NCBI GenBank assembly: GCA_024275555.1 | Contig: JAJRYW010000580.1 | Coordinates: 1 to 21,529 of the forward strand | Direction of reading: 5' to 3' | Length of the DNA stretch: 21,529 nt | Origin: Calditrichota bacterium | Lineage (GTDB): Bacteria; Calditrichota; Calditrichia; RBG-13-44-9; J075 | Shown: one piece after another, positions 7,298 through 14,973 of the stretch | Layout: each line of letters begins with the position of its first letter | Numbering within the stretch: the first letter of the stretch is position 1 | Position numbers and translations under genes: made by a program | Notes under the pieces: model-generated | The model's input: only the letters and a program-made list of their open reading frames with translations | Database searches by the model: none | Told to the model about the DNA's origin: nothing

Positions 7298-8611
7298 ATG
7301 AAAACTCAATCCAAACCTTTTGTTGCTGTTGTGGGTGGTGCATGTGCCGGATCTGAAGCAGCTTATCAGCTTGCGCAACGTGGGATTTATGTGGCAGTTT
7401 TTGATCAGCAAACCCTGCCTTATGGAAAAATTGAAGACGGGCTTCCCAAGTGGCATATAAAATTGAGAAACAAGGAAGAAGCAAAAATTGATTCAAAAAT
7501 TTCCCATCCCAATGTCTTTTTTGTTCCGCAAACCAAATTGGGCCGAGATATCTCCTTCGAAGAATTGGTAAACGACTGGGGATTTAGTGCGGTATTATTG
7601 GCCAGCGGGGCCTGGCGGGATCGGCCGCTGCCGGTCGAGGGCGTCGACGAATACGTGGAAAAGGGATTGTACTATCAAAACCCCTTTGTGGAGTGGTTCA
7701 ACCATCATCATGAGCCGGAATACAAAGGGCGCGATTACCATGTGGAGGAAAACGCAATTGTGGTCGGCGGCGGGTTGGCGTCCATTGATGTGGTGAAAAT
7801 TCTGATGCTGGAAACAACTGTAAACGCCCTGGAAAAACGGGGGATTAATGCAGATGTGCTGACCCTGGAACACCAGGGAATCCCCAGGTTCCTGGAAAAA
7901 CATGGACTTACTCCCGAAGAACTGGGCGTAAAACCATGCACACTATTCTATCGCCGCCGCAATATTGATATGCCCTTATCCACCATTCCGGCGGATGCAA
8001 CTCCGGAGCGGGCCGAAAAAGCCAAAATGGTGCGGGTAAAAATTTTGAAAAATGCCCAGGAAAAATTTCTGTTTAATTTTATGGAGCGCTGTAAGCCGAT
8101 TGACAAAATCGTAGAAAACGGCCGTCTGGTAGGCCTGGTCTTTCAGCGCACCGAGATTGTTGATGGGCGGGTCAAGTCTCTGCCCGGAACCGAATTCGAA
8201 GTACGCAGCCCCCTGACTATTTCCTCGATTGGGAGTATCCCCGAGCCGATCCCCGGGATCCCCACCAAAGGAGAATTATTCGTGATTTCTGATGAGAACA
8301 CCGGCAAATTAGATGACTTTGAGCACGTTTTTGCCCTGGGCAACGCCGTTACCGGCCGGGGGAATATCCGCGAATCGGAATTGCATTCCCGCAAAGTGGT
8401 TGAGTACGTCATGAATGAGTTTTTAAAATGGCCCTCGGAAGAAGAAGGCCCCGCCATATCTGGGCGAGCCTTGCCGGCGGAACAGATCGAAGCGCTCAAG
8501 AATCGCGTTAAAGAGATGCAAGCCCGGGTTGGCTATGACGGCGACTATCAAAAATGGGCTGCGCAGCATCGCCCGGTGCGGCTGGAAGAGTTGGTCAATT
8601 TCTCCAAATAA
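7298..8611 (+). CDS. FAD-dependent pyridine nucleotide oxidoreductase, ferredoxin-NADP(+)/adrenodoxin reductase-like
   Basis: A 437-residue flavoprotein. It opens with a beta-alpha-beta FAD-binding fold (VAVVGGACAGSEAAYQLAQ, about 10-28), then a second dinucleotide-binding fold (AIVVGGGLASIDVVKIL, about 150-167) for NAD(P)H. A late ALGNAVTGRGNIRES stretch resembles the second FAD contact. The pattern FVEWFNHHHEPEY and the overall order recall FprA/adrenodoxin reductase (FVGWYNGHP), which moves electrons between NADPH and ferredoxin. It is also related to the glutamate synthase small-subunit fold. The PxGxxRxG-like part (LPYGKIEDGLPKWH) is present in altered form. GGAG lies 6-10 nt before the ATG. 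It stands alone, with a strong terminator 44 nt after its stop. The electron partner cannot be read from the window. Confidence 0.65.
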   Translation: MKTQSKPFVAVVGGACAGSEAAYQLAQRGIYVAVFDQQTLPYGKIEDGLPKWHIKLRNKEEAKIDSKISHPNVFFVPQTKLGRDISFEELVNDWGFSAVLLASGAWRDRPLPVEGVDEYVEKGLYYQNPFVEWFNHHHEPEYKGRDYHVEENAIVVGGGLASIDVVKILMLETTVNALEKRGINADVLTLEHQGIPRFLEKHGLTPEELGVKPCTLFYRRRNIDMPLSTIPADATPERAEKAKMVRVKILKNAQEKFLFNFMERCKPIDKIVENGRLVGLVFQRTEIVDGRVKSLPGTEFEVRSPLTISSIGSIPEPIPGIPTKGELFVISDENTGKLDDFEHVFALGNAVTGRGNIRESELHSRKVVEYVMNEFLKWPSEEEGPAISGRALPAEQIEALKNRVKEMQARVGYDGDYQKWAAQHRPVRLEELVNFSK

Positions 8612-8654
8612 CCCCCTCTTTTTTGCGATCATCCCCAATTGTCATTTACATTAC

Positions 8655-8684
8655 AGCCTGTCTTCGGACAGGCTTGTTCTTTCT
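8655..8684 (+). terminator. Rho-independent terminator with UUCG loop
   Basis: A perfect 8-bp stem (AGCCTGTC / GACAGGCT) with the extra-stable TTCG tetraloop at 8663-8666, followed by TTGTTCTTTCT. It ends the flavoprotein transcript and separates it from the DUF3179 gene. Confidence 0.85.
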
Positions 8685-8715
8685 ATACAAAACTTATCAG
8701 GAAAGGAAGGCTTGC

Positions 8716-9717
8716 ATGTCTTACCAACGTGGATTATTAATTTTGCTGAAGGCCGTGTTTATGTTTTCCGGATTTGCCTGGGCGCAAAAAGAAATACCGG
8801 ATGGCTATGAGCAAATTCTCCCCAGGGGCCGAATTGCCGCAATTACCAAACCGGATTTTGTGAAAGCGAAAGATGCGGTTATCGCTCCCAACACCTGGGT
8901 ATTGGGGGTGGTCATAAATGGGAAAGCCCGGGCATACAGTCTGAACCTCTTGAATGCCCACGAAGTGGTGAATGACGAGGTCGATGGGAAAAATTTTGCC
9001 GCAGTGTGGTGACCGCTGGCAAATACGGCCGTCGTGTACGACCGGGAATATGGCAACAAATCCTATACATTAGAACCCTCCGGGGGGCTGATAAATAGTT
9101 CTTTGGTGATGCAGGATCGTGAGACCGATAGCTACTGGTCGATTATGCGCGGGAAAGTGCTGGCCGGAAAACTGGAAGGAACGAAAATGGTGGAACTGCC
9201 CCTGGGCGAGAAGATCAAGTGGAAGCAGTGGGTTAAAAAGCATCCGGAAACACTGGTGCTTTCCGTCGATGGACGCGAAGACGCCGGGCCGTCGTATGAG
9301 CGCTATTTTTCCTCGGCGCAGGGATTCCGCAATCAAAAGGCAAACGACACCCGCCTGGAAACCAAAGAACCGATTTTTGCTTTCCGGTATCGTGAAACGC
9401 CCTATGCTATTCCTCTAAAAAGTATTGAAGGAGGTAAAGTGATCGCTGTCGGGAACGCACAAATATTCTTTTACCGGCCGGTGAATGCGGCAATTTTTTA
9501 CTCAACCGTCGCTTTCATCTCCCGGGATGGTGCATTTAAAAAGCAGGGGAAAGCCTGGGTTCATCTTCCCGGTAATTGCCGTTTTAATGCCGAGCAGAAG
9601 CAATTCGAGGGGGGAGAGGCCTGCCCGCAGCGAATGGCCGGTTTCGATACTTTCTGGTATAACTGGAGCCTCAATAACCCGGATACCCGGCTTCTCACGC
9701 AGACCGCAAAAGAGTAA
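8716..9717 (+). CDS. DUF3179 exported protein with in-frame TGA at the conserved Cys (candidate selenoprotein)
   Basis: Read through one TGA (9010-9012), this is a 333-residue DUF3179 protein. It has a signal peptide (1-23, cleavage after AWA) and the domain's VLGVVINGKARAYSLNLLNAHEVVND stretch around residues 56-83. The TGA is codon 99, followed by PLANTAVVYDREY, then SLVMQDRETDSYW and a second half ending FWYNWSLNNPDT. The family consensus around the TGA is a CPLxxTA motif (tyCPLcgTA). The TGA thus stands exactly at the conserved Cys, and the second Cys of the motif is Ala. The frame is otherwise intact on both sides for more than 230 codons. GGAAGG lies 5 nt before the ATG. Readings: Sec insertion; a TGC/TGT-to-TGA nonsense mutation; or a sequence error. 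No Sec machinery is in view. The biochemical role of DUF3179 is unknown to me. Confidence 0.75.
9029..9045 (+). promoter_or_regulatory. Possible bacterial SECIS-like hairpin after the TGA
   Basis: GTCG (9031-9034) and CGAC (9039-9042) close a TGTA loop. Two outer C-G pairs (9029-9030 with 9044-9045) join across a bulged C at 9043. The loop begins 22 nt after the TGA and has a G in its second position. As I recall, bacterial SECIS hairpins sit about 16-37 nt downstream with a G early in the apical loop. The stem is short and could occur by chance. Confidence 0.3.
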
Positions 9718-10252
9718 ATTTCGCTTCAGGGAATTCCGAGTACAATTCTTTGGTGATTCTATTATGTTAACCGAGAACTCGCGGACATACTTTAGCAACT
9801 CAGAGGGTGGTGCGGTAAACGGCAACACCTTCTTTTATCAGGTGATGATTATCTGCCATGCCGAAGGTTGAAATTGATTTTTTATCGCGGAGACAGTTTT
9901 GAATCAACTTTTCAACATTGCCCCTTTTGATGCGCGGAATTACCGCAAGTTTAAAAGTGGGTTGGTTTTACGATTTGTTTTTATAGAGGCGTGAATTAAT
10001 CCGCGAATATAGATTGGCCCGGTAGCCGCATTCCGGAGAACCGGCGGTCTTCTCGAATTTATTCACGCGTCTATAAGCAGTGCGACTCTATAAAAGAAAT
10101 TGTGTTCGTCAGGCTGCTCTCCGGATTGCAACAGCAAACCGTCTTCCCCGCACCTTTGCCCGCAAAAATGAAAATTATTTTAAATTTTAAATTTCATCAT
10201 TTACATTGTAACCTTAGCAACGACGGTTTAATCAAACTATAAGCGAGTAAAA
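9718..10252. other. Intergenic stretch without a supported gene
   Basis: This 535-nt gap holds the 96-bp palindromic repeat at 9981-10076, a weak CACCT/AGGTG hairpin (9826-9844) after the DUF3179 gene, and an AT-rich leader before the sigma factor gene (about 10165-10205). I see no tRNA and no convincing promoter match. Short open frames around 9728-9871 exist on both strands but I recognise no product. Confidence 0.6.
9981..10076. repeat. Long imperfect palindromic repeat (possible REP/MITE-like element)
   Basis: The left arm TTATAGAGGCGTGAATTAAT (9981-10000) and the right arm at 10057-10076 are reverse complements at 18 of 20 positions. They enclose 56 nt with a further inner stem (CCGGT 10019-10023 / ACCGG 10040-10044). 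The heptamer TCTATAA that ends the right arm recurs at 10087-10093. There is no open reading frame inside, so it would need a transposase from elsewhere. The core TAGAG-CG resembles the shorter palindrome at 18272-18295. Confidence 0.6.
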
Positions 10253-10843
10253 ATGGATAATGAGAACGTCCGGGAGATTGTTAAGCGGGCAAAGACCGGC
10301 GATCCGGAAGCATTCACCCAAATCGTCAATCTTTACAGTGATCGAATTTACAATCTGGCGTTGCGGATTTTGCGCCGGGAAGATGATGCGGCAGATATTC
10401 TTCAGGAAACATTTATCAAGGTCTTTGAGAAAATTCACACCTTCGACGGCCGCTCCGATTTTTTTACCTGGATGTATCGGATTGCCACGAATCTGAGCCT
10501 GATGCGCTTGCGAAAAGAAAAGCGCACGGTTCTGTCCGATGACGATCTGGAACGGCATTTTGATCGCCCCAACAGCGTCGAGATTGTGGAGTGGCAGGAT
10601 AAACCGCTGGAGAAAATGCTTAACCAGGAGTTCCGTAAACACCTGGAGCAGGCCGTGGATTCCTTGCCGGAAATTTATAAATCGGTGTTTGTGCTGCGAG
10701 ACCTGGAGCACTTGTCCATCCGCGAGACCAGCCGGGTGTTGAACATTACCGAAACCAATGTCAAGGTGCGTCTGAAAAGAGCCCGGATGTTTTTACGTGA
10801 AAAATTAGCTGAGTATATGTCGGATATGACCGAGAAGGTATAA
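10253..10843 (+). CDS. ECF-type RNA polymerase sigma factor (RpoE-like)
   Basis: A 196-residue sigma factor. Region 2 (about 15-90) contains DAADILQETFIKVFEKIHTFDGRSDFFTWMYRIATNLSLMRLR, with the -10 recognition helix pattern FxTWMYRIATN. Region 4 (about 130-185) contains LPEIYKSVFVLRDLEHLSIRETSRVLNITETNVKVRLKRAR, a helix-turn-helix for the -35 box. The length and lack of regions 1 and 3 mark it as an extracytoplasmic-function factor. The next gene, 5 nt after its stop, is a zinc-finger anti-sigma factor, so the pair forms a signal-controlled unit. Its target promoter is not evident; no clear self-regulatory site stands out upstream. The ribosome-binding site is weak. Confidence 0.93.
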   Translation: MDNENVREIVKRAKTGDPEAFTQIVNLYSDRIYNLALRILRREDDAADILQETFIKVFEKIHTFDGRSDFFTWMYRIATNLSLMRLRKEKRTVLSDDDLERHFDRPNSVEIVEWQDKPLEKMLNQEFRKHLEQAVDSLPEIYKSVFVLRDLEHLSIRETSRVLNITETNVKVRLKRARMFLREKLAEYMSDMTEKV

Positions 10844-10848
10844 ATTTT

Positions 10849-11106
10849 ATGAGCCGTCATGCCAAAAAAGTGATTGATCAACTCTGCAACTACCTGGGGT
10901 ATGACCTGGAAAGCCCCATGTGCAAAGAATTGCATGAACATCTTCAGCAATGTCCGGAATGCCGGGATTATGTGGATTCGGTGAAAAAGACCGTTAAACT
11001 TCACCAGGATGTCAGCAGGGAAGCCGAAGTTCCCTTAGAGGTAAAGCTGGAGCTGTTTAAAAAACTGAAGCTGAATATTGAAGCCGCAGAAAAGCAGGGC
11101 AAATAA
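10849..11106 (+). CDS. Zinc-finger anti-sigma factor (ZAS type, soluble)
   Basis: An 85-residue protein with the anti-sigma zinc-binding pattern HEHLQQCPECRDYV (H-x3-C-x2-C, with an earlier Cys near residue 25). This fold clamps ECF sigma factors. There is no membrane segment, so it is a cytoplasmic type like RsrA/ChrR-N and may sense redox or metal state rather than envelope stress (inference). It follows the sigma gene by 5 nt and is certainly cotranscribed. It ends inside the left arm of a long hairpin shared with the convergent ABC operon. Confidence 0.88.
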   Translation: MSRHAKKVIDQLCNYLGYDLESPMCKELHEHLQQCPECRDYVDSVKKTVKLHQDVSREAEVPLEVKLELFKKLKLNIEAAEKQGK

Positions 11107-11138
11107 CAAGGCGAACAATACTTGTATATTGCCCTGCT
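11093..11138. terminator. Bidirectional terminator-like hairpin between convergent genes
   Basis: A perfect 10-bp stem (AGCAGGGCAA 11093-11102 / TTGCCCTGCT 11129-11138) encloses a second 5-bp stem (ACAAG / CTTGT) across a 3x3 internal loop. The left arm overlaps the last codons of the anti-sigma gene. On the minus strand the stem is followed by TTTT, so it works best for the ABC operon; on the plus strand only CCTTTCG follows. Confidence 0.6.
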
Positions 11139-11177
11139 CCTTTCGCCTCATCCTTGCGCCGAAGTCCCGGCAGCAAG

Positions 11178-12266
11178 CTATTCCCACCGAAATTTTTTCA
11201 TCGAAAACAAGAAACACACGATCAGCCAAACCAGCAGAATGCCCATTTCCGGCAGAATATCTGCCAGACCCAGCCCGTTATTGAAGACTCCCCGGATGGC
11301 CCGGATCAGGTGTGTGAGCGGCAGAAACTCGACCAGCGGCTTTATAAAGGCGGGGAAGCCGTCTACCGAAAAGTAGACTCCGGATAGAAACGTCATCGGC
11401 AAAAAGAGCACGTTGGCAATTCCGGAGGCGGTTTCCGGGGTTTCCGAAATACTGGCCACCGCGTACCCCAGGGAGATAAAAGTAAGCATACCCAGGGAAA
11501 GGGCGGCAAAAAACGTCCCTAACGATCCCACAATTTCGACGTCAAAGACAAAGTATGCTAAAACAATCAGGACGATAGCCTGCAATAAAACAATGAAGTA
11601 GCGGTTCAGGATTTGCCCGGCGATAAAAACAGCCTTGGGCAACGGGGTAACGGCAAGCCGGCGCAATTTGCCCTTTTCCCGGTAAGAGACCACCACCACG
11701 CCGATGGAGAAAAGACTGGTGGTCATCAGGCTGAAACCAATCAGCCCGGGAACCAGGAAATCGATATAACTCTGGGCGCGATGATGCACCTGCCGGGCAA
11801 GTGTGCGCAGCTCGATTGGCGGTTTAATTTCCATCGAGGCCCAGCCGACTTGATTGGTAATCTGTTGCAAAACCGGCTGAACAAGCTGCACCAATTGTTG
11901 CTGCACCGGGTTGTAAATGAGAGTGATGACGGCATCGCCCCGCTTTAGACTATCCTGGTATCCCCGGGGAATAGTGATCACCAATCCTACTTTATTTTGA
12001 TCGATCTTATCCAGCAGTTCTTTCTCATCCCCTTTAATAAGCTTAAACACGCTGATGGCCGATACGGCCTGACGCAGTTGCAAAGACGCCTCGCTGCTGT
12101 CCTGATCCGCCCACCCCACGGTTAACTTGATGGCGTTGGGCTTGTTGAACACAAATCCGAACATCAGCATCAGGAAGATGGGAAAAAAATAAGTCCAGAA
12201 GACCGAGGAGCGGTCGCGCAGAAACAGTTTCATCTCGATGACCAACTGGTTCAGGAGCATCCTCAT
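11178..12266 (-). CDS. ABC-2 type exporter permease
   Basis: A 362-residue integral membrane protein. An N-terminal anchor (about 20-40) carries the family's WTYFFPIFLMLMFGFVF. A large extracytoplasmic loop follows (about 45-170), then five membrane segments in the C-terminal 190 residues, including MTFLSGVYFSVDGFP, typical of ABC-2 permeases (YhgE/DrrB/YbhR-like). Its ATG overlaps the stop of the ATPase gene (ATGA), so the two are translated together as one exporter. Substrate unknown; family members export drugs, polysaccharide parts or lipids. The gene is the last of the pyrD-ATPase-permease run. Confidence 0.9.
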   Translation of the reverse strand: MRMLLNQLVIEMKLFLRDRSSVFWTYFFPIFLMLMFGFVFNKPNAIKLTVGWADQDSSEASLQLRQAVSAISVFKLIKGDEKELLDKIDQNKVGLVITIPRGYQDSLKRGDAVITLIYNPVQQQLVQLVQPVLQQITNQVGWASMEIKPPIELRTLARQVHHRAQSYIDFLVPGLIGFSLMTTSLFSIGVVVVSYREKGKLRRLAVTPLPKAVFIAGQILNRYFIVLLQAIVLIVLAYFVFDVEIVGSLGTFFAALSLGMLTFISLGYAVASISETPETASGIANVLFLPMTFLSGVYFSVDGFPAFIKPLVEFLPLTHLIRAIRGVFNNGLGLADILPEMGILLVWLIVCFLFSMKKFRWE

Positions 12267-13183
12267 TCCCGCAAGCTCCTTCCGGTCAATTCAAGAAACA
12301 AATCTTCCACCGTTGCCCTCCTGATATGAATATCGCTAATGTTCCATTGGTGCTCGCGGCCTCCCTCAATCAGGGCCGCCAGGGTTTGCTGAGGGGCGGC
12401 GGAGAATAATTCGATTTTATCTGCAAGCGGATGGACTTTGCTAACCCCCGGCAAGGCGTGCAGGCTCTTCAAGTCCGGCGGCGCCTCAAAACGGATTTCC
12501 AGGCAGCTTTCCACCTGCATCTGCTCAATCAGCCCGGAGGGGGCGCCTTCGGCAATCATCCGCCCGTAATCCATAATCGCCAGGCGATCGCATAGAAATT
12601 CGGCCTCTTCCATATAATGGGTGGTTAAGATGACCGTTTTACCGCTCTCTTTCATTTTTAAAATGATATCCCATAAATTGCGCCGGGCCTGGGGGTCCAG
12701 GCCGGTGGTGGGTTCATCCAGGAAGACGATCAGGGGATCGTTTACCAGCGCCAGGGCCAGCGCCAGCCGCTGCTGCTGACCGCCCGACAATTCCTGATGG
12801 TAAGCATTGCGCTTGTCAGACAGAGAAACCAACTCCAGCAATTCATCCACCGGGCGACATTTTTTATAGTAGCCGCCAAATAATTTCAGCGCTTCGCCTA
12901 CCTTGATTTTGTTGTACAGCGAAGTGGATTGAAGCTGCACCCCGATCACTTCTTTTACTTTACGCGGCTGTTTGGCAACGCTATGCCCATCGATGTAGAT
13001 TTCCCCGCGATCGGGTTTGCGCAGCCCTTCGATCATCTCCAGAGTGGTGGTTTTCCCGGCCCCATTTGGGCCAAGCAAGCCAAATACTTCCCCGCGCTTT
13101 ACGCGGAAGCTCAAATCTTCTACCGCTGTTAAATCGCCGTAATTCTTGGAAATGTGTTGAACATCCACACAAATGTTGTTCAT
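12263..13183 (-). CDS. ABC-2 exporter ATP-binding protein (DrrA/CcmA-like)
   Basis: A 306-residue protein with all ABC ATPase motifs: Walker A GPNGAGKT (38-45), signature LSGGQ (132-136), Walker B LIVFLDE (151-157) and switch His189 (TTHYMEE). The Q-loop lies near GVQLQS. About 80 residues follow the nucleotide-binding domain (from 225 on), as in DrrA-type proteins where the C-terminal part helps dimerisation with the permease. It powers the ABC-2 permease encoded just downstream (4-nt overlap). Its start overlaps the pyrD stop by 4 nt. The link with pyrimidine synthesis is probably positional only. Confidence 0.95.
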   Translation of the reverse strand: MNNICVDVQHISKNYGDLTAVEDLSFRVKRGEVFGLLGPNGAGKTTTLEMIEGLRKPDRGEIYIDGHSVAKQPRKVKEVIGVQLQSTSLYNKIKVGEALKLFGGYYKKCRPVDELLELVSLSDKRNAYHQELSGGQQQRLALALALVNDPLIVFLDEPTTGLDPQARRNLWDIILKMKESGKTVILTTHYMEEAEFLCDRLAIMDYGRMIAEGAPSGLIEQMQVESCLEIRFEAPPDLKSLHALPGVSKVHPLADKIELFSAAPQQTLAALIEGGREHQWNISDIHIRRATVEDLFLELTGRSLRE

Positions 13184-14211
13184 GATTTATCCGCTTCCGA
13201 AGCCAGAATCGCCCGGTTGATGCGCTTAATCAGCGCCGGGCCGTGGTAGACAAAACCGCTGTAAATCTGGATGAGCGAGGCGCCGGCGGCCAGTTTTTCC
13301 AATGCGGATTCCGGGGCGTCAATTCCGCCCACGCCGATTATGGGGAATGCCCCGCCGGATTGCTGATGCAGGTAGCGGATAATCTCCGTGGAGCGGTCGC
13401 GCAGGGGCGGACCGCTCAAACCGCCCGCTCCAATCCGGTCGATCTTATGGGAGGGCGCCGTTAAGCCCTCCCGTGAAATGGTGGTGTTGACAGCAATTAC
13501 CCCGGCAAGCTCCACCGCCTGAACAATCTCGATGATGTCATTCAGTTGGTGCTCATTCAAATCGGGGGCGATTTTCAGCAAAATCGGCTTGGGGGCGGGC
13601 TTACTCCGGTTGCGCGCCTGAAGTTGCTGCAAGAGCCGCTGCAATGGCTTCTTCTCCTGCAATTCCCGCAGATTGGGTGTGTTGGGAGAACTGACGTTGA
13701 CGGTAAAGTAATCCACATAAGGATAGAGAGCCTCGAAGCAGCGTTCATAATCCCGGGCCGCCTGCAGGTTGGGCGTTACCCGGTTCTTGCCAATATTCCC
13801 GCCAATAATGACGCCCTCCGGTTTGTGTTTCAGGCGCTCTATGGCAGCTTCCACCCCCTGGTTATTAAATCCCATTCGGTTGATCAGCGCTTCATCTTTC
13901 GGAAGTCGAAATATCCGGGGGCGGGGATTGCCGGCCTGGGGAAGCGGGGTTAAGGTTCCAATTTCGATGAAACCGAATCCCAGGTCTGCCATCGGTTTGA
14001 TCAGGCGTGCGTCTTTGTCGAACCCGGCGGCCAGCCCGACCGGATTCGGAAAGCGGATGCCGAAAACTTCCCGGGCCAATCCTGGATCATTCAGCCGGGA
14101 AAAATATCCGATTCCCCGGGAAATTCCCGGAATCCTGAGCAAGCTGCAAACCGTTTGGTGGGCGATTTCGGCAGGCAATAAAAATAACAGGGATCGAAGA
14201 AGTCGGTACAT
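13180..14211 (-). CDS. pyrD: Dihydroorotate dehydrogenase, class 2 (quinone-dependent)
   Basis: A 343-residue enzyme that oxidises dihydroorotate to orotate at the membrane, passing electrons to quinone; it is the fourth step of pyrimidine synthesis. The N-terminal helical part (1-40, with PAEIAHQ) is the membrane- and quinone-binding extension of class 2. The FMN barrel follows: NPVGLAAGFDKD, EIGTLTPLPQAGNPRPR, and VNVSSPNTPNLR. Ser175 in the last motif is the catalytic base, as in E. coli PyrD. IGVGGI and GASLIQIYSGFVYHGP bind the FMN phosphate. The length is close to the usual 336. It is first in the minus-strand run and diverges from brnT, with 149 nt between them. Confidence 0.97.
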   Translation of the reverse strand: MYRLLRSLLFLLPAEIAHQTVCSLLRIPGISRGIGYFSRLNDPGLAREVFGIRFPNPVGLAAGFDKDARLIKPMADLGFGFIEIGTLTPLPQAGNPRPRIFRLPKDEALINRMGFNNQGVEAAIERLKHKPEGVIIGGNIGKNRVTPNLQAARDYERCFEALYPYVDYFTVNVSSPNTPNLRELQEKKPLQRLLQQLQARNRSKPAPKPILLKIAPDLNEHQLNDIIEIVQAVELAGVIAVNTTISREGLTAPSHKIDRIGAGGLSGPPLRDRSTEIIRYLHQQSGGAFPIIGVGGIDAPESALEKLAAGASLIQIYSGFVYHGPALIKRINRAILASEADKS

Positions 14212-14324
14212 GCGTCAGCGAATGCTTTTTTGTTTTGATGTAAAAGTAAGCGAGTACGGAACGATTTCAAACACCTAATCAAATCTGTCTATTGGTTGCC
14301 TGGATGAAGGACCAATTTTTATTC

Positions 14325-14353
14325 TTGATTGTTGTATATCTGTAGCATATACT
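14325..14353 (+). promoter_or_regulatory. Putative brnTA promoter, probably giving a leaderless transcript
   Basis: TTGATT (14325-14330), a 17-nt spacer and TATACT (14348-14353). In the FCB form it is CTTG, 20 nt, TATACTTG. Transcription would start at about 14360-14361, on or next to the ATG at 14361. No ribosome-binding site is present upstream, which fits a leaderless mRNA. Confidence 0.55.
14334..14352. promoter_or_regulatory. Palindromic operator in the brnTA promoter
   Basis: GTATAT (14334-14339) and ATATAC (14347-14352) are perfect inverted arms around a 7-nt centre. They overlap the spacer and -10 box. BrnA-type antitoxins bind such sites through their ribbon-helix-helix domain and repress their own operon, so this is the natural operator candidate. 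Confidence 0.5.
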
Positions 14354-14360
14354 TGAATTG

Positions 14361-14669
14361 ATGGACAAGAAGTTTAAAAAGTTGCTCCGGGAATGTACCG
14401 GTTTTGATTGGGACGCCGGAAACAAGGATAAGAATTGGATTAAACACAAGGTTCGCAATGCGGAATGTGAACAAATATTTTTTAATCATCCGCTTGTTGT
14501 CAATTTTGATGATACACACTCTGAAGTGGAATACCGATTTTACGCTTTAGGCCATACGGAATCAGGGCGAAAGCTTTTTGTTATGTTTGCCTTACGAAAT
14601 AAAAAAGTAAGAATCATTTCAGCAAGAGATATGAATCGAAAAGAAAGAGAAATTTACAGGAAATTGTGA
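14361..14669 (+). CDS. brnT: BrnT-family type II toxin (ribonuclease)
   Basis: A 102-residue protein with the BrnT layout: FDWDAGNKDKNWIKHKVRNAE near the start (family FEWDpaKaxxNxxKHgV), a central NFDDTHSEVEYRFYALG, and the closing RIISARDMNRKEREIY (family RIISARxAxxxERxxY). BrnT is a RelE-fold RNase that stops translation; BrnA neutralises it. Toxin first and antitoxin second is the usual order in this family. I start it at the ATG at 14361; a TTG directly before is also in frame. Four to five residues precede the usual family start. It is AT-rich compared with the flanking pyrD and phosphatase genes, in line with horizontal gain. Confidence 0.88.
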   Translation: MDKKFKKLLRECTGFDWDAGNKDKNWIKHKVRNAECEQIFFNHPLVVNFDDTHSEVEYRFYALGHTESGRKLFVMFALRNKKVRIISARDMNRKEREIYRKL

Positions 14670-14947
14670 TGAAAAAGAAAAAAATTCCCAAATTTGAAAA
14701 TGAAGATCAAGAAAGAGAATTCCGGTCTTCACATGAATCAACTGAATATATAGACTGGAGTAGCGGCGAAAAACTTATTTTGCCGAATCTGAAACCCTCC
14801 CTGAAAACGATATCTCTCCGTCTTCCCGAGACATTATTAAATGATCTGAAAACCTTAGCCAACAAGAAGGATGTACCATATCAATCACTTTTGAAAATGT
14901 TTTTGGCAGAAAGAGTGCAACGGGAGCTTAAGAATTTGTCTAAATAA
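14669..14947 (+). CDS. brnA: BrnA/CopG-family antitoxin (ribbon-helix-helix)
   Basis: A 92-residue antitoxin from the ATG at 14669, overlapping the toxin stop by one base (TGATG); a GTG one codon earlier is also possible. The N-terminal half (KIPKFENEDQEREF, STEYIDWS) is the toxin-binding region of CopG/BrnA proteins. The C-terminal half (about 45-88) is a ribbon-helix-helix: TISLRLPETLLNDLKTLANKKDVPYQSLLKMFLAERV. It should neutralise BrnT and repress the operon at the palindrome in the promoter. Confidence 0.87.
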   Translation: MKKKKIPKFENEDQEREFRSSHESTEYIDWSSGEKLILPNLKPSLKTISLRLPETLLNDLKTLANKKDVPYQSLLKMFLAERVQRELKNLSK

Positions 14948-14973
14948 GCTGTGGAAAATAAATAAAAACGTGA

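Noticed and set aside
9485..9871. Open frames on both strands at the end of and after the DUF3179 gene
   Set aside because: They mostly overlap the DUF3179 coding region in other frames. The free part after 9718 is under 60 codons, has no start context, and matches no family I know.
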